Shown one piece after another: positions 1-12,059 of a stretch of DNA of 64,000 nucleotides. A program made the translations under genes and the position numbers. The DNA is from Branchiostoma floridae (lineage: Eukaryota > Chordata > Leptocardii > Amphioxiformes > Branchiostomatidae), in contig NC_049988.1 of assembly GCF_000003815.2 (NCBI RefSeq), positions 23,704,172-23,768,171 on the forward strand. The letters run 5' to 3'. Below the pieces are notes generated by a model. It did no database searches, was not told the DNA's origin, and saw only the letters and a program-made list of their open reading frames with translations. How positions within the stretch are numbered: the stretch's first letter is position 1; each line of letters begins with the position of its first letter.

Positions 1-2765
1 AATGAGTTTTAAACTACTAGTATCAGACTGTAGTGACACGCACCCGTGTCTGTTGCCGGCTCCCCAGAGATTGCAATTGTTTTTATTCTGTGAAGTTAAA
101 TGAATAGAATGCAACTACGCTCTACCACACTGAGTGTCATGTTACACGCCAAAAAAGAATGGCGCGAAACAAAGCGACCATACTAAAGAAATGGATCGCG
201 AGTTGTTGCATATTTGCTTTGCTTCATTAGTGGGGCTAATTTTATATGTTTGTTTGTTTCTGCTGGATTTGTTTGGAATAATGAAAAAAACTTAGAGCAG
301 AATTAGAAGTCAGCAGCTTAATTTCCTAACTGTAAAAGACGGGAACTTCCTACCACAGCTCGAGGTTGACTCTAAACCGGTTGAATAGTTGAGGACCAGA
401 CTAATGAACAGTCATTGGTAAAAATAAAAATTTCACGTTAAGAACTGCAAGAGATAGAGAAGACCGGAACTCTACAGGCCTGAATGTCTTCTTTCCCGAA
501 GAAGGTATTCAGAAAGTGACACGGCAAAATTTCTCAGCAGTGACATTAACTTAAAAGATCTAGAATTTAAAAAAAAAAGGTAGCAGATGTGTCAAGGCAC
601 TGATTCTATTGCTACAACTGCAAGACACTAGAAATGCCTTGGTTGAATACAACAATCACGTTTATACTACATACCAAAACATGGGGAATCGGTATTGGGA
701 CATAACAGATGTGCTTGTAACACAGCTTTACCACATTTTTTTTTCTTTAGGGAGACGATTGCATCAAAGACGTTATGTAACTTCATTAGAAATTAAGCAG
801 ATAATTGTATAGATATTTTTTATGTACACAGCAATGGTACAGGTTTCGTATTACTCATGCATTTAATTAGTGAAATTGATAGGTCAGATTTTAACTTTTA
901 TTTTGTCAAAACTGAGAGCAAATACATTATGGATATCAGCATTCCTGACTGGTAATGTCAATTACTCAATGAAACTATTTCTCTATACTGAAGAAGAGAG
1001 AGTATGCGAGGAAGCTGACGGGGAAAAATAAAAAATAAAAGTTGAAAGAAGAAAAGAGTTCTGCATACAGCAAAAGGGATAAGTCCGTGGTAAGGATTAT
1101 TTAATGCACATACAGCATGTATGTATGTACAAAAATTGTATATAGTACACATTTTTTTAAATGTCATCTAGGACAATGGAAGGAATCCCAATCGACATCC
1201 AAAATATCAATGCATTTAAAATATTCTTATAGACTTATATAATTTTTGTCTTACTCTTGATATGAACTTCCATTTTTACCTTTTTTTTCAGGGTAAAACA
1301 CTTAAATGATAAAATGTTGGAAAAAAACTCCACAGCCCTCTGTCAACGTGGTACAAGAGATGAACATTGTTTCATGTCAGGAACCATTCAGACTACATGT
1401 TAACTACTGTGTATCGACCACGGACCAAGAAATGTATTCGGCCCTAGAAAATGGTCGTTCCTGGTAACTTGCTTTGCAAAGCCAATAGGTGGATTTTCCA
1501 GCCAGCCCATCTAGCTACACTGTGTCAGCTCCATCCGCCCGTAAACGGTCCCCGAAGTCTGGGTTTCCAAGGAGCTGACCAATGAATTTGAACCTGACTA
1601 ACGTTAGTTATTACCCCGAGCTGGCTGGAATCTCCCGAGTTTTATTTTATAGCAAGCTGACCTGAGTAAACAGCCAAGTACAGATAGCTTCTGACACATG
1701 TAAGCTTGTAGAAAATACCGTCGACACAACTATTAGACCAAGGAGCTTTTTGACGAGACGGAATGAAAAAATTGTGGTCAAGCAGTAAAAAAAATCCCAC
1801 TAAAAAGGAAGTAGTGCGCTGAGCCGCTGACTAAAGTACAATTAGCAAAATTTGGCAAGGCAGGATTTTTTATAGTTACAGCCACTCTTCGTAAGTCGTT
1901 GGCAGCATATTCTGACAATTCCATTTATTCGTAGGGAAAGCCGTCTTATTCACGTAATTCGTAGTGAATCGACCAAACTGGCGTTCACGCTGCATTTCTT
2001 GACTCCAGCGTGATGATATCTATTTCAGCGTAATTCATTCTAAAGCGTTTTTGGGTCCCGCCGATATTATGATAAAGCGTGAGAGAAGAATAAGGGGTTC
2101 TTGTATCACATTGACAAGGGAATGCGTTCCACCAACCCCTAGTGACGAGACAGGAAGGGAGGTACAAGCATCACAAGGAATATGATAGGGAGGTCCGGAC
2201 GGAAATCTGACCAAGGAATGGGGCAAATCGCTAAATATTCACTCAATTGCAATAGAATGTGACTAATAGAATGTCGGGTAGGGCCACAATGTTTCCTAGC
2301 ACACCAGTGTCGCATATACAAGCGTCGGCAAACTATAAACGCAATGGCAGAAACAGCATGGAAAAGTAGACACATGCAATACATGCCCGGGCAAACATGG
2401 CGGTCAGCTCCGAACCTTCACAGATACGAACCCGACAAGACCGGGCCAACAACGCTCAAAATTAGCAACACTACCGGCTCCAACAGCGTTCTATGAGGTT
2501 CAATGGCTTTACAACAATCCCACAAAATTATGGGCACAGTTTAAACAAGAAAATAGACCAAAACCAACGACCAGGAGGGAATAACCCGCCACAACAAAAC
2601 ACAACGACCGCCCTGAACGGAAGACTCTCTCCGTCTGAAGTTGACTCACAGAAGAACAAGTTATATCTCTCCGCAGATCGCGTCCAGCGTCAAAGCACCG
2701 AATTAGCTATCGAAGAAACAGAAAATAAGACGTTTTAACACGGCAAAATTATTTTTACGACCAAA
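1..2765. other. Non-coding stretch without recognisable gene
   Basis: I see no coding exon in this AT-rich stretch; the short open frames on both strands have no protein-like composition and no convincing splice borders. The piece around 120-190 (containing TTACACGCCAAAA and GGCGCGAAA) recurs in diverged form near 14955-15030, so it belongs to a local low-copy repeat. A 9-base inverted repeat (CCAGCCAGC near 1498 and GCTGGCTGG near 1620) may bound a very small element but is too short to call. Confidence 0.5.
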
Positions 2766-2770
2766 GCAAA

Positions 2771-3403
2771 CAGGGGTGCCTAAGCATTTGCACGATCCCT
2801 ATGAAATTCGTACGAATATTATGTGATACACACGAATCACTATGCGAAAACGCACGAATATTATGAAATTCGCACGAATCACTATGCGAAATCGTACGAA
2901 TTTTATGAAATTCGCACGAATCACTATGTGACACACACGAGCCTTATGTGATTTGCACGATCCTTATGCGAAATTGCGCAACCACTGGCGGGGTCACGTG
3001 ACAAACGGAGCGGGATTTTCAAGATGGCGGCTTCGCCGCTTCGGCGACTGAAAATACGATGTAACACGCCGAAATGAAGCTAAACAGTAGCTCACAGGCT
3101 ATCAAATACATCTTTGCGACGGTAAATGTCCATTCCATGCCTTGAAATATAAATATCTCGGGTAGAAACGCTCAAAATCATGCCTCCTCCCGGCCGCCGC
3201 TTTTGCATAAGGATCGTGCAAATCACATAAGGCTCGTGTGTGTCACATAGTGATTCGTGCGAATTTCATAAAATTCGTACGATTTCGCATAGTGATTCGT
3301 GCGAATTTCATAATATTCGTGCGTTTTCGCATAGTGATTCGTGTGTATCACATAATATTCGTACGAATTTCATAGGGTTCGTGCAAATGCTCAGGCACCC
3401 CTG
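2771..3403. mobile_element. hAT-like MITE with long iteron-filled inverted repeats
   Basis: The ends read CAGGGGTGCCTAAGCATTTG and the reverse complement of nearly the same sequence, followed inward by about 200 bp of inverted repeat on each side (about 2771-2976 and 3204-3403). Each arm is a row of about ten 18-22 bp units built on ACGAAT..TATG..GAAA. The element is flanked by a direct repeat GCAAA (2766-2770 and 3404-3408). There is no transposase, so it is non-autonomous. CAGGG termini are typical of hAT elements, but those normally make 8-bp target duplications, so the superfamily is uncertain. A decayed relative lies at 27492-27796 and shares the core around GGAGCGGGATTTTCAAGATGG. Confidence 0.8.
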
Positions 3404-3742
3404 GCAAAAGTCCTATTTCCTCAAAATAAAAAAAAGGAATCCTATTTCTGAATCAAGTCGCTGAACAGAGATGTGTACTACTTTCTGTCGGCGCCTGAGT
3501 ATTGGTGAGAAGCGGCAGCCTGTCACTCAGTTCTGGCGGGAAATGGAAGCATTCAATCGGATTATCCATTATATCCATCCGCAGATTATTTGGAATATGT
3601 ACAGGCCGTCAAATATTGACTTTTACACGATTATAACACCATTAAAAATTAGTTGTTAAATATTAATGATTTTAAGATACAAGATATGCTCAGTATCTGT
3701 GAACAATTAAGTGGTACAATCTTGTACTACTTTTTGTCGGTG

Positions 3743-3952
3743 TGTTGCCATGTAGAAATAACCCCCTTTATGGATAATGGGATAGTCCGGGCCGACGCGC
3801 ATGTGTCCGGGCCGACGCGCATGCGTCGGGGCAGTAGCCGGAAGAAGGAATAAACATCAGTTCACGTCGTTTCAACTCCAGTCTCCTAGTCGCTCTTGTG
3901 TCACCTCTGGGCTCCCTAAACATCATCTAAAGTGGACAGAACGAGGGTAACA
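3743..3952 (+). repeat. LTR of a Ty3/gypsy element (5' LTR)
   Basis: This 210-bp sequence runs from TGTTGCCATG to GAGGGTAACA. Its reverse complement is found at 34657-34846, next to the pol gene of the minus-strand element, which identifies it as an LTR of the same family. It holds an AATAAA signal. It is 20 bp longer than the other copy because a CCGGGCCGACGCGCATG-type unit is present twice. A primer site and gag follow directly, so this is the 5' LTR of a + strand copy. No 3' LTR of this copy is visible. Confidence 0.8.
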
Positions 3953-3955
3953 AAA

Positions 3956-3974
3956 TGGAGGTTCTACCGAGATC
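3956..3974 (+). other. Primer binding site, tRNA-Gln type
   Basis: TGGAGGTTCTACCGAGATC lies three bases after the LTR. It complements the 3' end of metazoan tRNA-Gln (…TCTCGGTGGAACCTCCA) with one mismatch. The element at 40091-41976 has the exact version of the same site, so both LTR families appear to be primed by the same tRNA. Confidence 0.65.
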
Positions 3975-4231
3975 AAAAGTTCCAGGAAAAACGGAGCGGA
4001 TGGTGCGGTAACAGCCCGTGAAGTTTGAGAGAAGCGGCAAGAGGGAAAGGTCGTCTGACGGAAGTTCCCGCCGAAACGGTCACGTGACGCGACGGAACGT
4101 GGGACGAGAGGTCAGAGGTTAGTGTCTCCGGTTTCACAACAAAGATGGCGGCGCCCATGAGACGAGAATAAGTGGGGAGGGCGACCGTACCGATAAGAAC
4201 TGTTGTTGTGGGAAGAGATACAAAGGGAAGA

Positions 4232-5234
4232 ATGGCGCAAGGTGGAATCAAAATGGAATCGGTAGAGGAGTTAACAAGATCAGTGGAAGAATTCCTACGT
4301 CCAAAACAGTCCACAACACCTGATGTGAAGCCTAAGAGACAGTCTGATATGACGAAACCTAGCGACCTTCCACAGTTAAGCGGGCCTTATCCCCTCCATT
4401 CCCAGACGCCACCAGGGCTACAGCTGAATAAGAATAGTGTTGAAGTCACCGTGAAAGAGTTGGTTGATGCCACTACTCACCTAGCAAATGTTGTCACGGG
4501 GTGTTGCACAGAGGTTAAGAAATTAGGAGGAAGGTTGGACCACCTGGAGTCACCTGAGGGGATTGACACTGTAAGGAAGACCCTATGGAACACTAACACT
4601 CGATCAGTTGCTGGAGGGGTTGACACTGTCAGGAAGACCCACTGGAAGACTAACACTAGACCAGCTGCACCTCACCATGTGAGCAGGAAGGAGTTCAAAA
4701 TAATCGGCCAAGTGGGTACCCTCAGCTTCAAGTCCCTCACGTACCAGGTCAACAGTGGCCTGAAGCAGGGATATACAGAGGAGGAGGTCGTAGACGCGGT
4801 GATTAGAGCCATCCCAGCAGAATCAGCCCTCCGTTCTTACCTGGAAGGTAAGGAAATGGACCTGGAGACAGTCGAGCAGGTGGTGAAGGCCCAGTGTCCA
4901 CAGTGTACAGCTACTGACCTGTATCGTAAGCTGAGCATGGGGAAACAGGCAAATGAGGAGTCTCCCCAGAACTTCCTGATGAGAATGATGGATCTGAGGG
5001 ACCGAGTTATAGAGGCTAATGAAGAAGAAGACGAGTTGTACAGCGCAGGTCTTGTGCAGGCCATGTTCCTGCGGGCAGTCCTGACTGGCCTGAGTGATGA
5101 TGCAATCAGGCTGGAAATACAGCCTCACCTCGACCGGAAGTGTGGGACCACGGATGTTGAGCTGTTGGAGAAAGTGGGCAGGGCAGTGATTGACAAGCAG
5201 GAGAGAGAGGAGAAGAAGAGAAGTGCTGCCAGAG
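4232..5234 (+). CDS. gag: Ty3/gypsy gag (5' part, cut by a gap)
   Basis: This is an open frame of about 334 residues after the LTR and primer site, encoding the structural Gag protein that would form the particle for reverse transcription. I start at ATG 4232 (MAQGGIK); a second ATG at 4253 is possible. The N-terminal third is charged and low in structure. The second half is helical and capsid-like, with segments such as LTYQVNSGLKQGYTEEEVVD and SPQNFLMRMMDLRDRVIE. It ends in a basic EREEKKRSAAR just before the run of N. The nucleocapsid end is missing here, but the same KKRSAAR sequence opens the gag fragment at 39855-40090 on the other strand, so both belong to one family. No intact full-length element can be shown at this position. 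Confidence 0.7.
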
Positions 5235-5334
5235 NNNNNNNNNNNNNNNNNNNNNNNNNNNNNNNNNNNNNNNNNNNNNNNNNNNNNNNNNNNNNNNNNN
5301 NNNNNNNNNNNNNNNNNNNNNNNNNNNNNNNNNN
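5235..5334. other. Assembly gap (100 N)
   Basis: The run of N begins immediately after gag and ends just before sequence that does not look like the retroelement. The rest of the element, and possibly upstream exons of the coding exon at 5458, would lie here; the round length suggests an arbitrary gap size. Confidence 0.95.
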
Positions 5335-5457
5335 GGTAAAACTCATCCTTAAAAATGACAAATGTTAGTTATCATATACTTTCATCCAGTATCCAAAATA
5401 CACAAATCTTAATCTGAGACAGAGTTCTGTTCCCTGCCCTTGTAGTACTTACAACAG

Positions 5458-5581
5458 GAACAAGAAGGCCACCCCAACTGAGCCCACTCCACCGGCAAAG
5501 AATCCAGCACCGGTAAAGGCACACAAGGCACAGACCTATCCCTGGATAGGAGCTGGACCAGACTACGAACAGGGGTTCTAA
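5458..5581 (+). CDS. Orphan terminal coding exon, Pro/Ala/Lys-rich C terminus
   Basis: A good acceptor (TTACAACAG) is followed by one base completing a codon and then 40 open codons to TAA at 5579-5581. The peptide is rich in Lys, Pro, Ala and Thr (TPTEPTPPAKNPAPVKAHKA) and ends YPWIGAGPDYEQGF. The composition shift to a conserved-looking aromatic/acidic tail suggests a genuine C-terminal exon. I do not recognise the family. Upstream exons were not found and may lie in the adjacent gap or have been displaced by the retroelement. It could also be a retained fragment of a duplicated gene. Confidence 0.4.
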
Positions 5582-8090
5582 TGCATGGATCATCAAGAAT
5601 ACCTGGGTAGAACAATTTTTACAATTGGATCAGGATAAACAAGTTAAAGTGATTTTCGAGAGAACCATTACCAGATTACATCCAATGGATACTGATTCGT
5701 GGTGAAAAGTACACTATGGTCAAATAATTGATATGGAAAAATAAGGTCGCCGCATGAAGAGTAGGGTTATTTCTTGCTTAGTAGGATCATAGTAGTAAAC
5801 TGTGACGGGGAAGATGTCAACTTTTTCGAGTACAATAGCCAGTTCCCGAGAAGACAACGAGGATTCTGGAGCCGACATTACAGCCTGAATCTCAGTGAGG
5901 ATTTCGGAATGAAGAGTTGAAGGAGGCGATTCGACAGGGCAAAAAACGAAGGAGAGAGAGAGAGAGCGAGAAAAAGAGACGACATTGTAATTATTCGCGT
6001 AAATATTGTACATTATCGCGTTTGTTTTTCTCCATAACTTGATTGTAAATCTCGGCACAATTCAGTGTTTACTGCAATGCAGATTTTATACATGTTTTTG
6101 TCAATAAACCAATTACTACTACTACATCAGTTAGAAGAATAGGGAATTAACAATGGAACTAGAGATAGTGAATCAAAAGTTAAAGGAGAAAAGGAAAGAG
6201 TGTTGCAACCAACACCCTCGTAGATGCAGTAGGCACGAAGGACTGGTATGACGAGCTGACGGCAACAAATGCCTTCCAGCGCCTTGAACTATTTTGAAAG
6301 CAGAATTGACAAACATCTTTCAATACGACAAGGTGACTGACCATGACACTATGCCAATGTATAGCTGTTACCATCAGGTAAGATTAATACATGTGTGTAA
6401 GAATTCAAGGAAAATTCGTAAACTGTGACTACAGACTTCTGTAAAAAAATATGAACACATCCTAGTTTTTTCTTGATGCTATAGTGAATGTGAAGCATAC
6501 ATAGCGTAAGTTAAAGCTTTCTTTATTAAGATGTCAAAGCTCGCCGGTTTTTGTATACTTTCTTGACGCCTCTAAAGCATTTGACCGTGTAAACCACCAC
6601 CAATTATTCTACGAACTGCTCAACAGAGGACTGTCTTATTTTTACAAATTAATGTAACATGCAAATTTATGTACAAGGTTTATGTTATTTTTGATATGGG
6701 CCCTGACCTGATGCACATAATAAATAGATAAATAAAAGCTTCACATGCTTTTCTATTTTCAGTATATAGTATGTTCGGTTGTCTCTCCGTGTTTTTTTGT
6801 TGGTTTCCGATTTTGGCAGTTGGCAAGTGACAATTATACAGGAGAGAGCGGCAAACGTGACCATCTGTATAAGATTTCAAGGAAAATTATGAAACTATGA
6901 CTACAGAATTCTGTAAAAAAAATATGAATACATCCTAGTTTTTTTCTTATGCTATTGCCATTAGTACGGGTCAGAAAAAGAGGCGTTGCAAAGGTATGTT
7001 CCATGGTTTGCCGGGGGTACCTCGTAATCTTTGGAATGTCCTACCACAACGACTGAATGTGGCATACCTAGAAATTGGCTGCAATGACTTGTGAGATTTC
7101 TGCTATTGACCAGATCAGCTGGCAAACAGGGGCTCGGAAGGTAGTAATGGCCTTCTCCGTCCGGCGAGTGTTTTAAGTTTGTAAAGTGCATGTTGAAGTT
7201 TAGAACTGCTAATAGAGAAGTCAGGCAAGCTGCCTTTACTCTTGAGTTATACGCAATATATCCGAAGACGAGAGATGCGTAATATTCAAACTTGCCGCTA
7301 CCTTGCCTCTTTCTGTACATCCTTGAGAACTTCCAGAATTTTTATGATCAAAGACGTAAAGCAATATCCAAAGACGAGAGATACGGACAAAAAACTGTCA
7401 CCCAAATTAAAAAGGGACCAAAAAAGAAGGAAGACAAAAATATAGCAATAAGTTTGGACTAATGTTCTGTTAAAATGCGTTAGATATGCATTGGGGTATG
7501 CGTTTAATTTGTGAATTACATGTCGAAGTTAGAACTGGTGACTAGATTCAGGACAGCAGTGAGTATACTGTAGTAATTGAAGACGTAATCATCCAAGATT
7601 CACCCCTGGCTGACATTATCAAGAAGGTTGAGGTTCCAGCACTCCCAGTGGAGTTGTGCAATATGACGCGGATGGAAATGATATAAAGTACATCTACAGA
7701 TCAATAGAAATTACGATGGTAATGATGATAATAATGAGCGTTTTAGACTTATTCTTCGTGATGTGTACACGTTGGTGTTACATCAACTTGGCAAAATTTA
7801 AACGATGGATAGTAATAGTGAGTGAGTGAGTAAATGGATTAAGGACGATGCTTGCGACTATTTGAGAAGAACGCAATTCAGACTAATGTCTTCAAGTTAC
7901 TTCAATAAGATAAATCATATTCTATAAAATAAATCATCTTCTATAACATCTTGTAGAGGCGGAAAAGTACGTCACCATTTTAACACCGATATCTGAATTT
8001 TTATGGCAGCCGTTTTATTTGATATTTCATGTAATACTAGAAGTACTAGAGATGTATGTTGGAGTTTGCGAGCCGTGAGATCAAACCAAC
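5582..8090. other. Repeat-rich, gene-poor stretch
   Basis: Apart from the LINE fragment at 6547-6650 I find no coding sequence. A direct repeat of about 95 bp occurs at 6390-6484 and 6866-6958 (shared core CAAGGAAAATT, ACATCCTAGTTTTTT) on either side of that fragment. A shorter one (CCAAAGACGAGAGAT type) occurs near 7260 and 7370. The piece at 6207-6300 resembles the module found again at about 14785, 20705 and 21590. Confidence 0.5.
6547..6650 (+). pseudogene. LINE reverse transcriptase fragment
   Basis: About 33 codons read VFVYFLDASKAFDRVNHHQL and continue FYELLNRGLS before a stop. The FLDASKAFDRV segment is the catalytic motif A region of non-LTR reverse transcriptases (CR1/L2/Jockey type), with the first catalytic Asp. 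No flanking RT motifs (for example YADD) are present, so this is a short dead remnant. Confidence 0.7.
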
Positions 8091-8350
8091 CCATCAGGAT
8101 CAGACAGATGTCCCATGTCCTGATGCCGTCCCGTACCGAGCCGTTCGGTCTAGTCGGACTGCAGGCAATCGTACAGAGCACCCCTGTACAGGCCAAAGGC
8201 CATGTCAGACAACATCCCTGTACAGGGTACAGGCCATGCTGTCAGGAACCCTGTATAGGCTACGGGCCATCAGGATCTGACAGATGTCCCATGTCCTTGT
8301 GCCATCCCGTGCCGAGCCGTTCGGACTAGTCGGACTTCAAGCCATCGCTG
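8090..8350. repeat. Tandem pair of ~80 bp repeats, ~176 bp apart
   Basis: The sequences at about 8094-8173 and 8270-8349 are near copies (shared stretches CAGATGTCCCATGTCC and GCCGAGCCGTTCGG). Between them lie shorter repeats of CCCTGTACAGG and CCCTGTATAGG type. The open frames across the unit are by-products of the repeat and have no recognisable domain. Confidence 0.6.
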
Positions 8351-8999
8351 CAGGCATTCCAGTTCAGTAGCAATGATGTCTTGTTCACACAATCGTTTAA
8401 AGAGTGTTCATATCAATTAAAATCGAGATGATAAAGAGTTCCAGCAAAAGTATTTTATCAGTGTAGGTCAGAGATGATAACAATGAAATATTGATTTAAT
8501 CTACGTTTCATTCACATCTCCGTTGATTGCTTCGTCTGACTTTGCATTTTGTTATTTATGTATGGTTTAAATACGATTTCATGTAAATAGTTACTTTCCT
8601 TCTGCGCATTGATAATGCAATCTCAACCTGGACGTTATTTTCCAAGAAAGTTGATGGAGAGTTCTCTTACTGTGGCCTTCTACTCTTAAGGCTTGGCTTT
8701 ACAGATTCTTGGTGAAATGACGTTTTGTTACAATATGTTATGTTCTGTTAACAGTTCTATTTTAATGTTGGGGTTAGCCCCCCAAATCTCTGAAAACCGA
8801 CAACTGGCGAAATACAATTCCTAGTTGAGTAAATAAAATGAAAGGCGAGATCAAGAAAATAAATCATCAAAACGAGGCGTCTATCCCCTACTCATCTCAG
8901 GCTAGGGCTTGCACTCCTTTTCGCATTTACGATTGTTTACCAATGGCGTAAATTTGAGAACGCGAAAGAAGGAGAGACCTAAAACACGTGGAGACGCCA

Positions 9000-10110
9000 T
9001 TTGATTCTTTCTTCAACAGGACAGTGTAAATGTTTGGAACTGGTGCCTGATGGGGGCGAGGCCAGTCAACATGCTGGCAAGTAAGGTTTCATTCCCAACT
9101 TCTCTTCTAACAATACTGATGTAAAGAAGGTAGTCGAAACGCAGAGAAAGGCTAGAAACCAGCATTCCAGTCACAGGCAACAAAATACATTTGATAAGAA
9201 GACTACAGGAGTCCCAAAGACCCCAACAGGGTTGAGGTCACCAGGATAGACCTGGGCCTGATAGGGGCGAGGCCAAGAAACATACCAACTTCTCTTTTAA
9301 CAATACTGATGTACAAATGTTATTCGGGTAGGTTGGTTCATTGATAACTGTAATGATGGGGGCGAGACAATATCTTATTCTTTCAACAGGATAGCGTAAA
9401 TGTTAGAAACCCTGGGCAGGGCCGCTATGCGGGGCCTGGTAGGGGCGAAGCCAGTCAACATGCCGGCAGATAAAGTTTCATTACCAACTTCTCTTTTACA
9501 ATACTGATGTACAGAAGGTAGACAAGATGCACAGAAAGGCTAGAAACCAGCATTCCAGTCACAGGCAACAAAGAACATTTGATAAGAAGACTACAGGAGC
9601 ATGATTGTCTGCATTGATGAAGTCCCAAAGGGTTTAGATCACCAGGATAGACGTGGGCCTGATGGGGACAAAGCCAATCAACATACCAACTTCTCTTTTA
9701 ACAATACTGATGTACAGATGTTGGTCGGGCAGGTTGGTTAATTGATAACTGTAATGATGGAGGCGAGACAATATCTTATTCTTTCTTCAACAGGATCAGC
9801 CCTATGTTTGGAACCCTGGGCAGGGCCGCTTTGAGGGGCCTGATTGGGGCGAAGCCAGTCAACATGCTGACAGTTAAAGGTTCATTACCAAGGTTCAAAG
9901 GTAACAAAGAACATTTGATAAGAAGAATACAGGAGTATGTCTACATTGATGGAGTCCCAAAGCTCCCAACTGGGTTGAGATCACCAGGATAGACGTGGGC
10001 CTGGCTAGAAACCAGCATTCCAGTCACAGGCAACAACAACAACAAAAAACATTTGATAAGAAGACTACAGGAGTATGTCTGTATTGATGGAGTCCCAAAG
10101 CTCCCTACAG
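9000..10110 (+). repeat. Tandem exon-like modules (NPGQG / QHSSHRQQ), three copies
   Basis: A unit of roughly 370-400 bp is repeated with starts near 9019, 9389 and 9793, with a further copy at 16830-17105. Each unit has an acceptor-like TTCTTCAACAG, then an open stretch (VRNPGQGRYAGPGRGEASQH in the second copy) ending at a donor-like GGCAG/GTAAAG. A second piece encodes KARNQHSSHRQQ…TFDKKTTG. The borders look like exons, but the reading frames differ between copies and several have stops. I therefore annotate a duplicated module, possibly relics of a small disordered-protein gene, not a proven gene. Confidence 0.5.
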
Positions 10111-10295
10111 AAAAGACCAAGCGTTGATGCCGTTTTATTATGCAAGTTAAATGAATAAATACATTCCAATTTCCCAATTGCGATTATTTACATATATCAA
10201 TGCCACGTGTTTGTTATGATTAGACTTGTATGTCATTAATTAATTTCATTGTCACATGTACCGCGATCCTTTGCGACAAATTTCCCTCCTCGAAA

Positions 10296-10418
10296 ATGGC
10301 AGCGCCAAACTCCTCGGAGATTACTAGTACTCTCCCTCTCCAAGCAGAGGAGACCACAGAGAGAATGGAAGTTGAAGTTGAGGACGAGTCCACGCTCGTG
10401 GGTCCTGTAGCAGAGTAG
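10296..10418 (+). CDS. Small acidic ORF beginning MAAPN, copy 1 (40 aa)
   Basis: An ATG in good context (GAAAATGGC) opens 40 codons, MAAPNSSEITSTLPLQAEET followed by an acidic stretch with ERMEVEVEDEST, to TAG. A paralogous copy at 17256-17351 keeps the start, the ERMEV core and a stop at the same alignment position, while length differences are multiples of three. The upstream 70 bp are also conserved (CATGTACCGCGATC). It may be a small protein or the first exon of the zinc-knuckle genes downstream, but I found no good donor before the stop. Function unknown. Confidence 0.4.
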   Translation: MAAPNSSEITSTLPLQAEETTERMEVEVEDESTLVGPVAE

Positions 10419-11635
10419 GTATTTATTATTAACAACTCAGGTAGGTATTATCAATGAAGCAAAGACGTAAGCTCTACATGATAGTAAAATACTTACAAAA
10501 GTTTACATTTTCATGGACCAGTTTCATTCAACTTCAAGTAATTGACTTTGTTATTATCTAAAAAGCCTTAGAACTGAAATAGATCCGACTATTATCCCGA
10601 ATCATTGCATTTGTATTCTTAAATCGTATTCAAAAATTTTCTTTTGTTCCAGGAAATTCACAGTAGCTTCAAGCAGAACAAGGATTTGGCTTGTGCAAAT
10701 ACTGCATACAAGAAACACAAAGGAAAATGGTCTACACAGGGTTCAATGGTCAATCCACGAGTTCTACAGGAATAACAGGATCGTCCTCATTTCAGTCTTA
10801 CACTACAGCTCGATGACGAAGGTGACAAAGGGAAACTAGGCAACAAGCTTGAAGCAGAAAAAAACAAGGACGCTTACTAAGCTGTCTTGTACCCTATTCG
10901 TAGTGTTAACGTGTGGTGTGGTGCAATATCATGGTGCCATATCACTATATAAATTGGCACCTAAGACACCAGAGCCTGATTTTTTCAATAAACGCAATCA
11001 TAATTTTATATATCAATCTTTGGCTCGTAATTTCCATATTGGTAAGCCTTTTTTTAAATCTAAAGTTGCATTAATGATTGATAGCAAGGGCAGCCAATCA
11101 TGTACATGATTTATACTCCTCCATGAACGTACAGGGCCCACTTGCTGTACTTTTCACATAACAAGTGGAAAATGTCTTTTTTATTGTAAAGTTGTATATT
11201 GATGATTGATATTCCTCCAGGAAGCACGTAAAGGGTTCACTTGATATAAGTGAAACAAGTCTTTTTTTTATTTTAAAGTTGTAGGATGTCGTGTTAATGA
11301 TTGATATCCATGACAAGAGGGTAGCGTATAGAATTGTTACGGTGGCAGAGGATATCAAAGACACCATTCTGCACGGGTGGCTATACCAATCAAGCGAGTA
11401 TTTGATCTTGAGAGAGAGTGAAATATGATTCAAGTATACACTTTTTGTCGTAATGTTCTCCAGAGCGATGGATGTACGCGTGAGGCGCGAAGATGTTCGA
11501 CAAGCTTGCCGAAGCGTTGACCCTGTTGGGACGGCCCTACGCCACGCAATGTTCCGGACAAGGATTACAAACCATACATGTTATGATGCACAGTTTGCAC
11601 AGCATACTTGGCATTTGGGTACGATATTCTTAGAT

Positions 11636-12059
11636 ATGATTTGTTTGATCAGCGATCGTGACCTCCTGAGTCTTGTAGAAACTCATTTCCTTGGTTGTGA
11701 GGAAATAGAGGTGTGAACTGCAGGACAATGCTGCACTGAAGTCGTATGTAGAATTGTCAAATTGCAGCTGTGAACACTCCTGCCACTGGTCTGTGTGCTG
11801 ATTGTACTTTCTCATCGACACCACGCCTTCCTTATTTTCAGTAAGGTAGTATAAAGTCCTATCAACTTCAACAAGGTGCTCATCGTAGCGATTCAAATCG
11901 TTTTCCACAGTCTTATCGACTTAGCTACTGAGGACATGCCAACATCTTCCCACACATTCTCCGCATGGTTGTACTTAAACACAGACAACTGTTTGCTATT
12001 GTCCCGCTCACGAGTCAGTCTGTAGATGTTGTTATCACTGGTGACTGCCAGTAACATTT
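11636..12059 (-). pseudogene. Kelch-repeat fragment (KLHL-like), frameshifted
   Basis: Read on the minus strand, the first part encodes VTSDNNIYRLTRERDNSKQL and continues with FKYNHAENVWEDVG. After a frame change near 11905 a second part encodes LVEVDRTLYYLTENKEG, YNQHTDQWQECSQL and AALSCSSHLYFLT. The spacing of Tyr-X-h-T, the paired aromatic residues and the W in the fourth strand are typical kelch blades, as in BTB-kelch cullin-3 adaptors. No BTB or BACK domain, no start and no full propeller are present, so this is a decayed duplicate. Confidence 0.6.

Noticed and set aside
2771-3403. CRISPR-like array (regular ~20-bp repeats)
   Set aside because: Repeats are contiguous without unique spacers and are mirrored as transposon arms in a eukaryotic genome.
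5720-6058. 112-codon minus-strand frame (MPRFTIKLWRKTN…)
   Set aside because: Ser/Leu-rich part comes from a GA/CT simple repeat near 5955-5980; no domain, no splice support.
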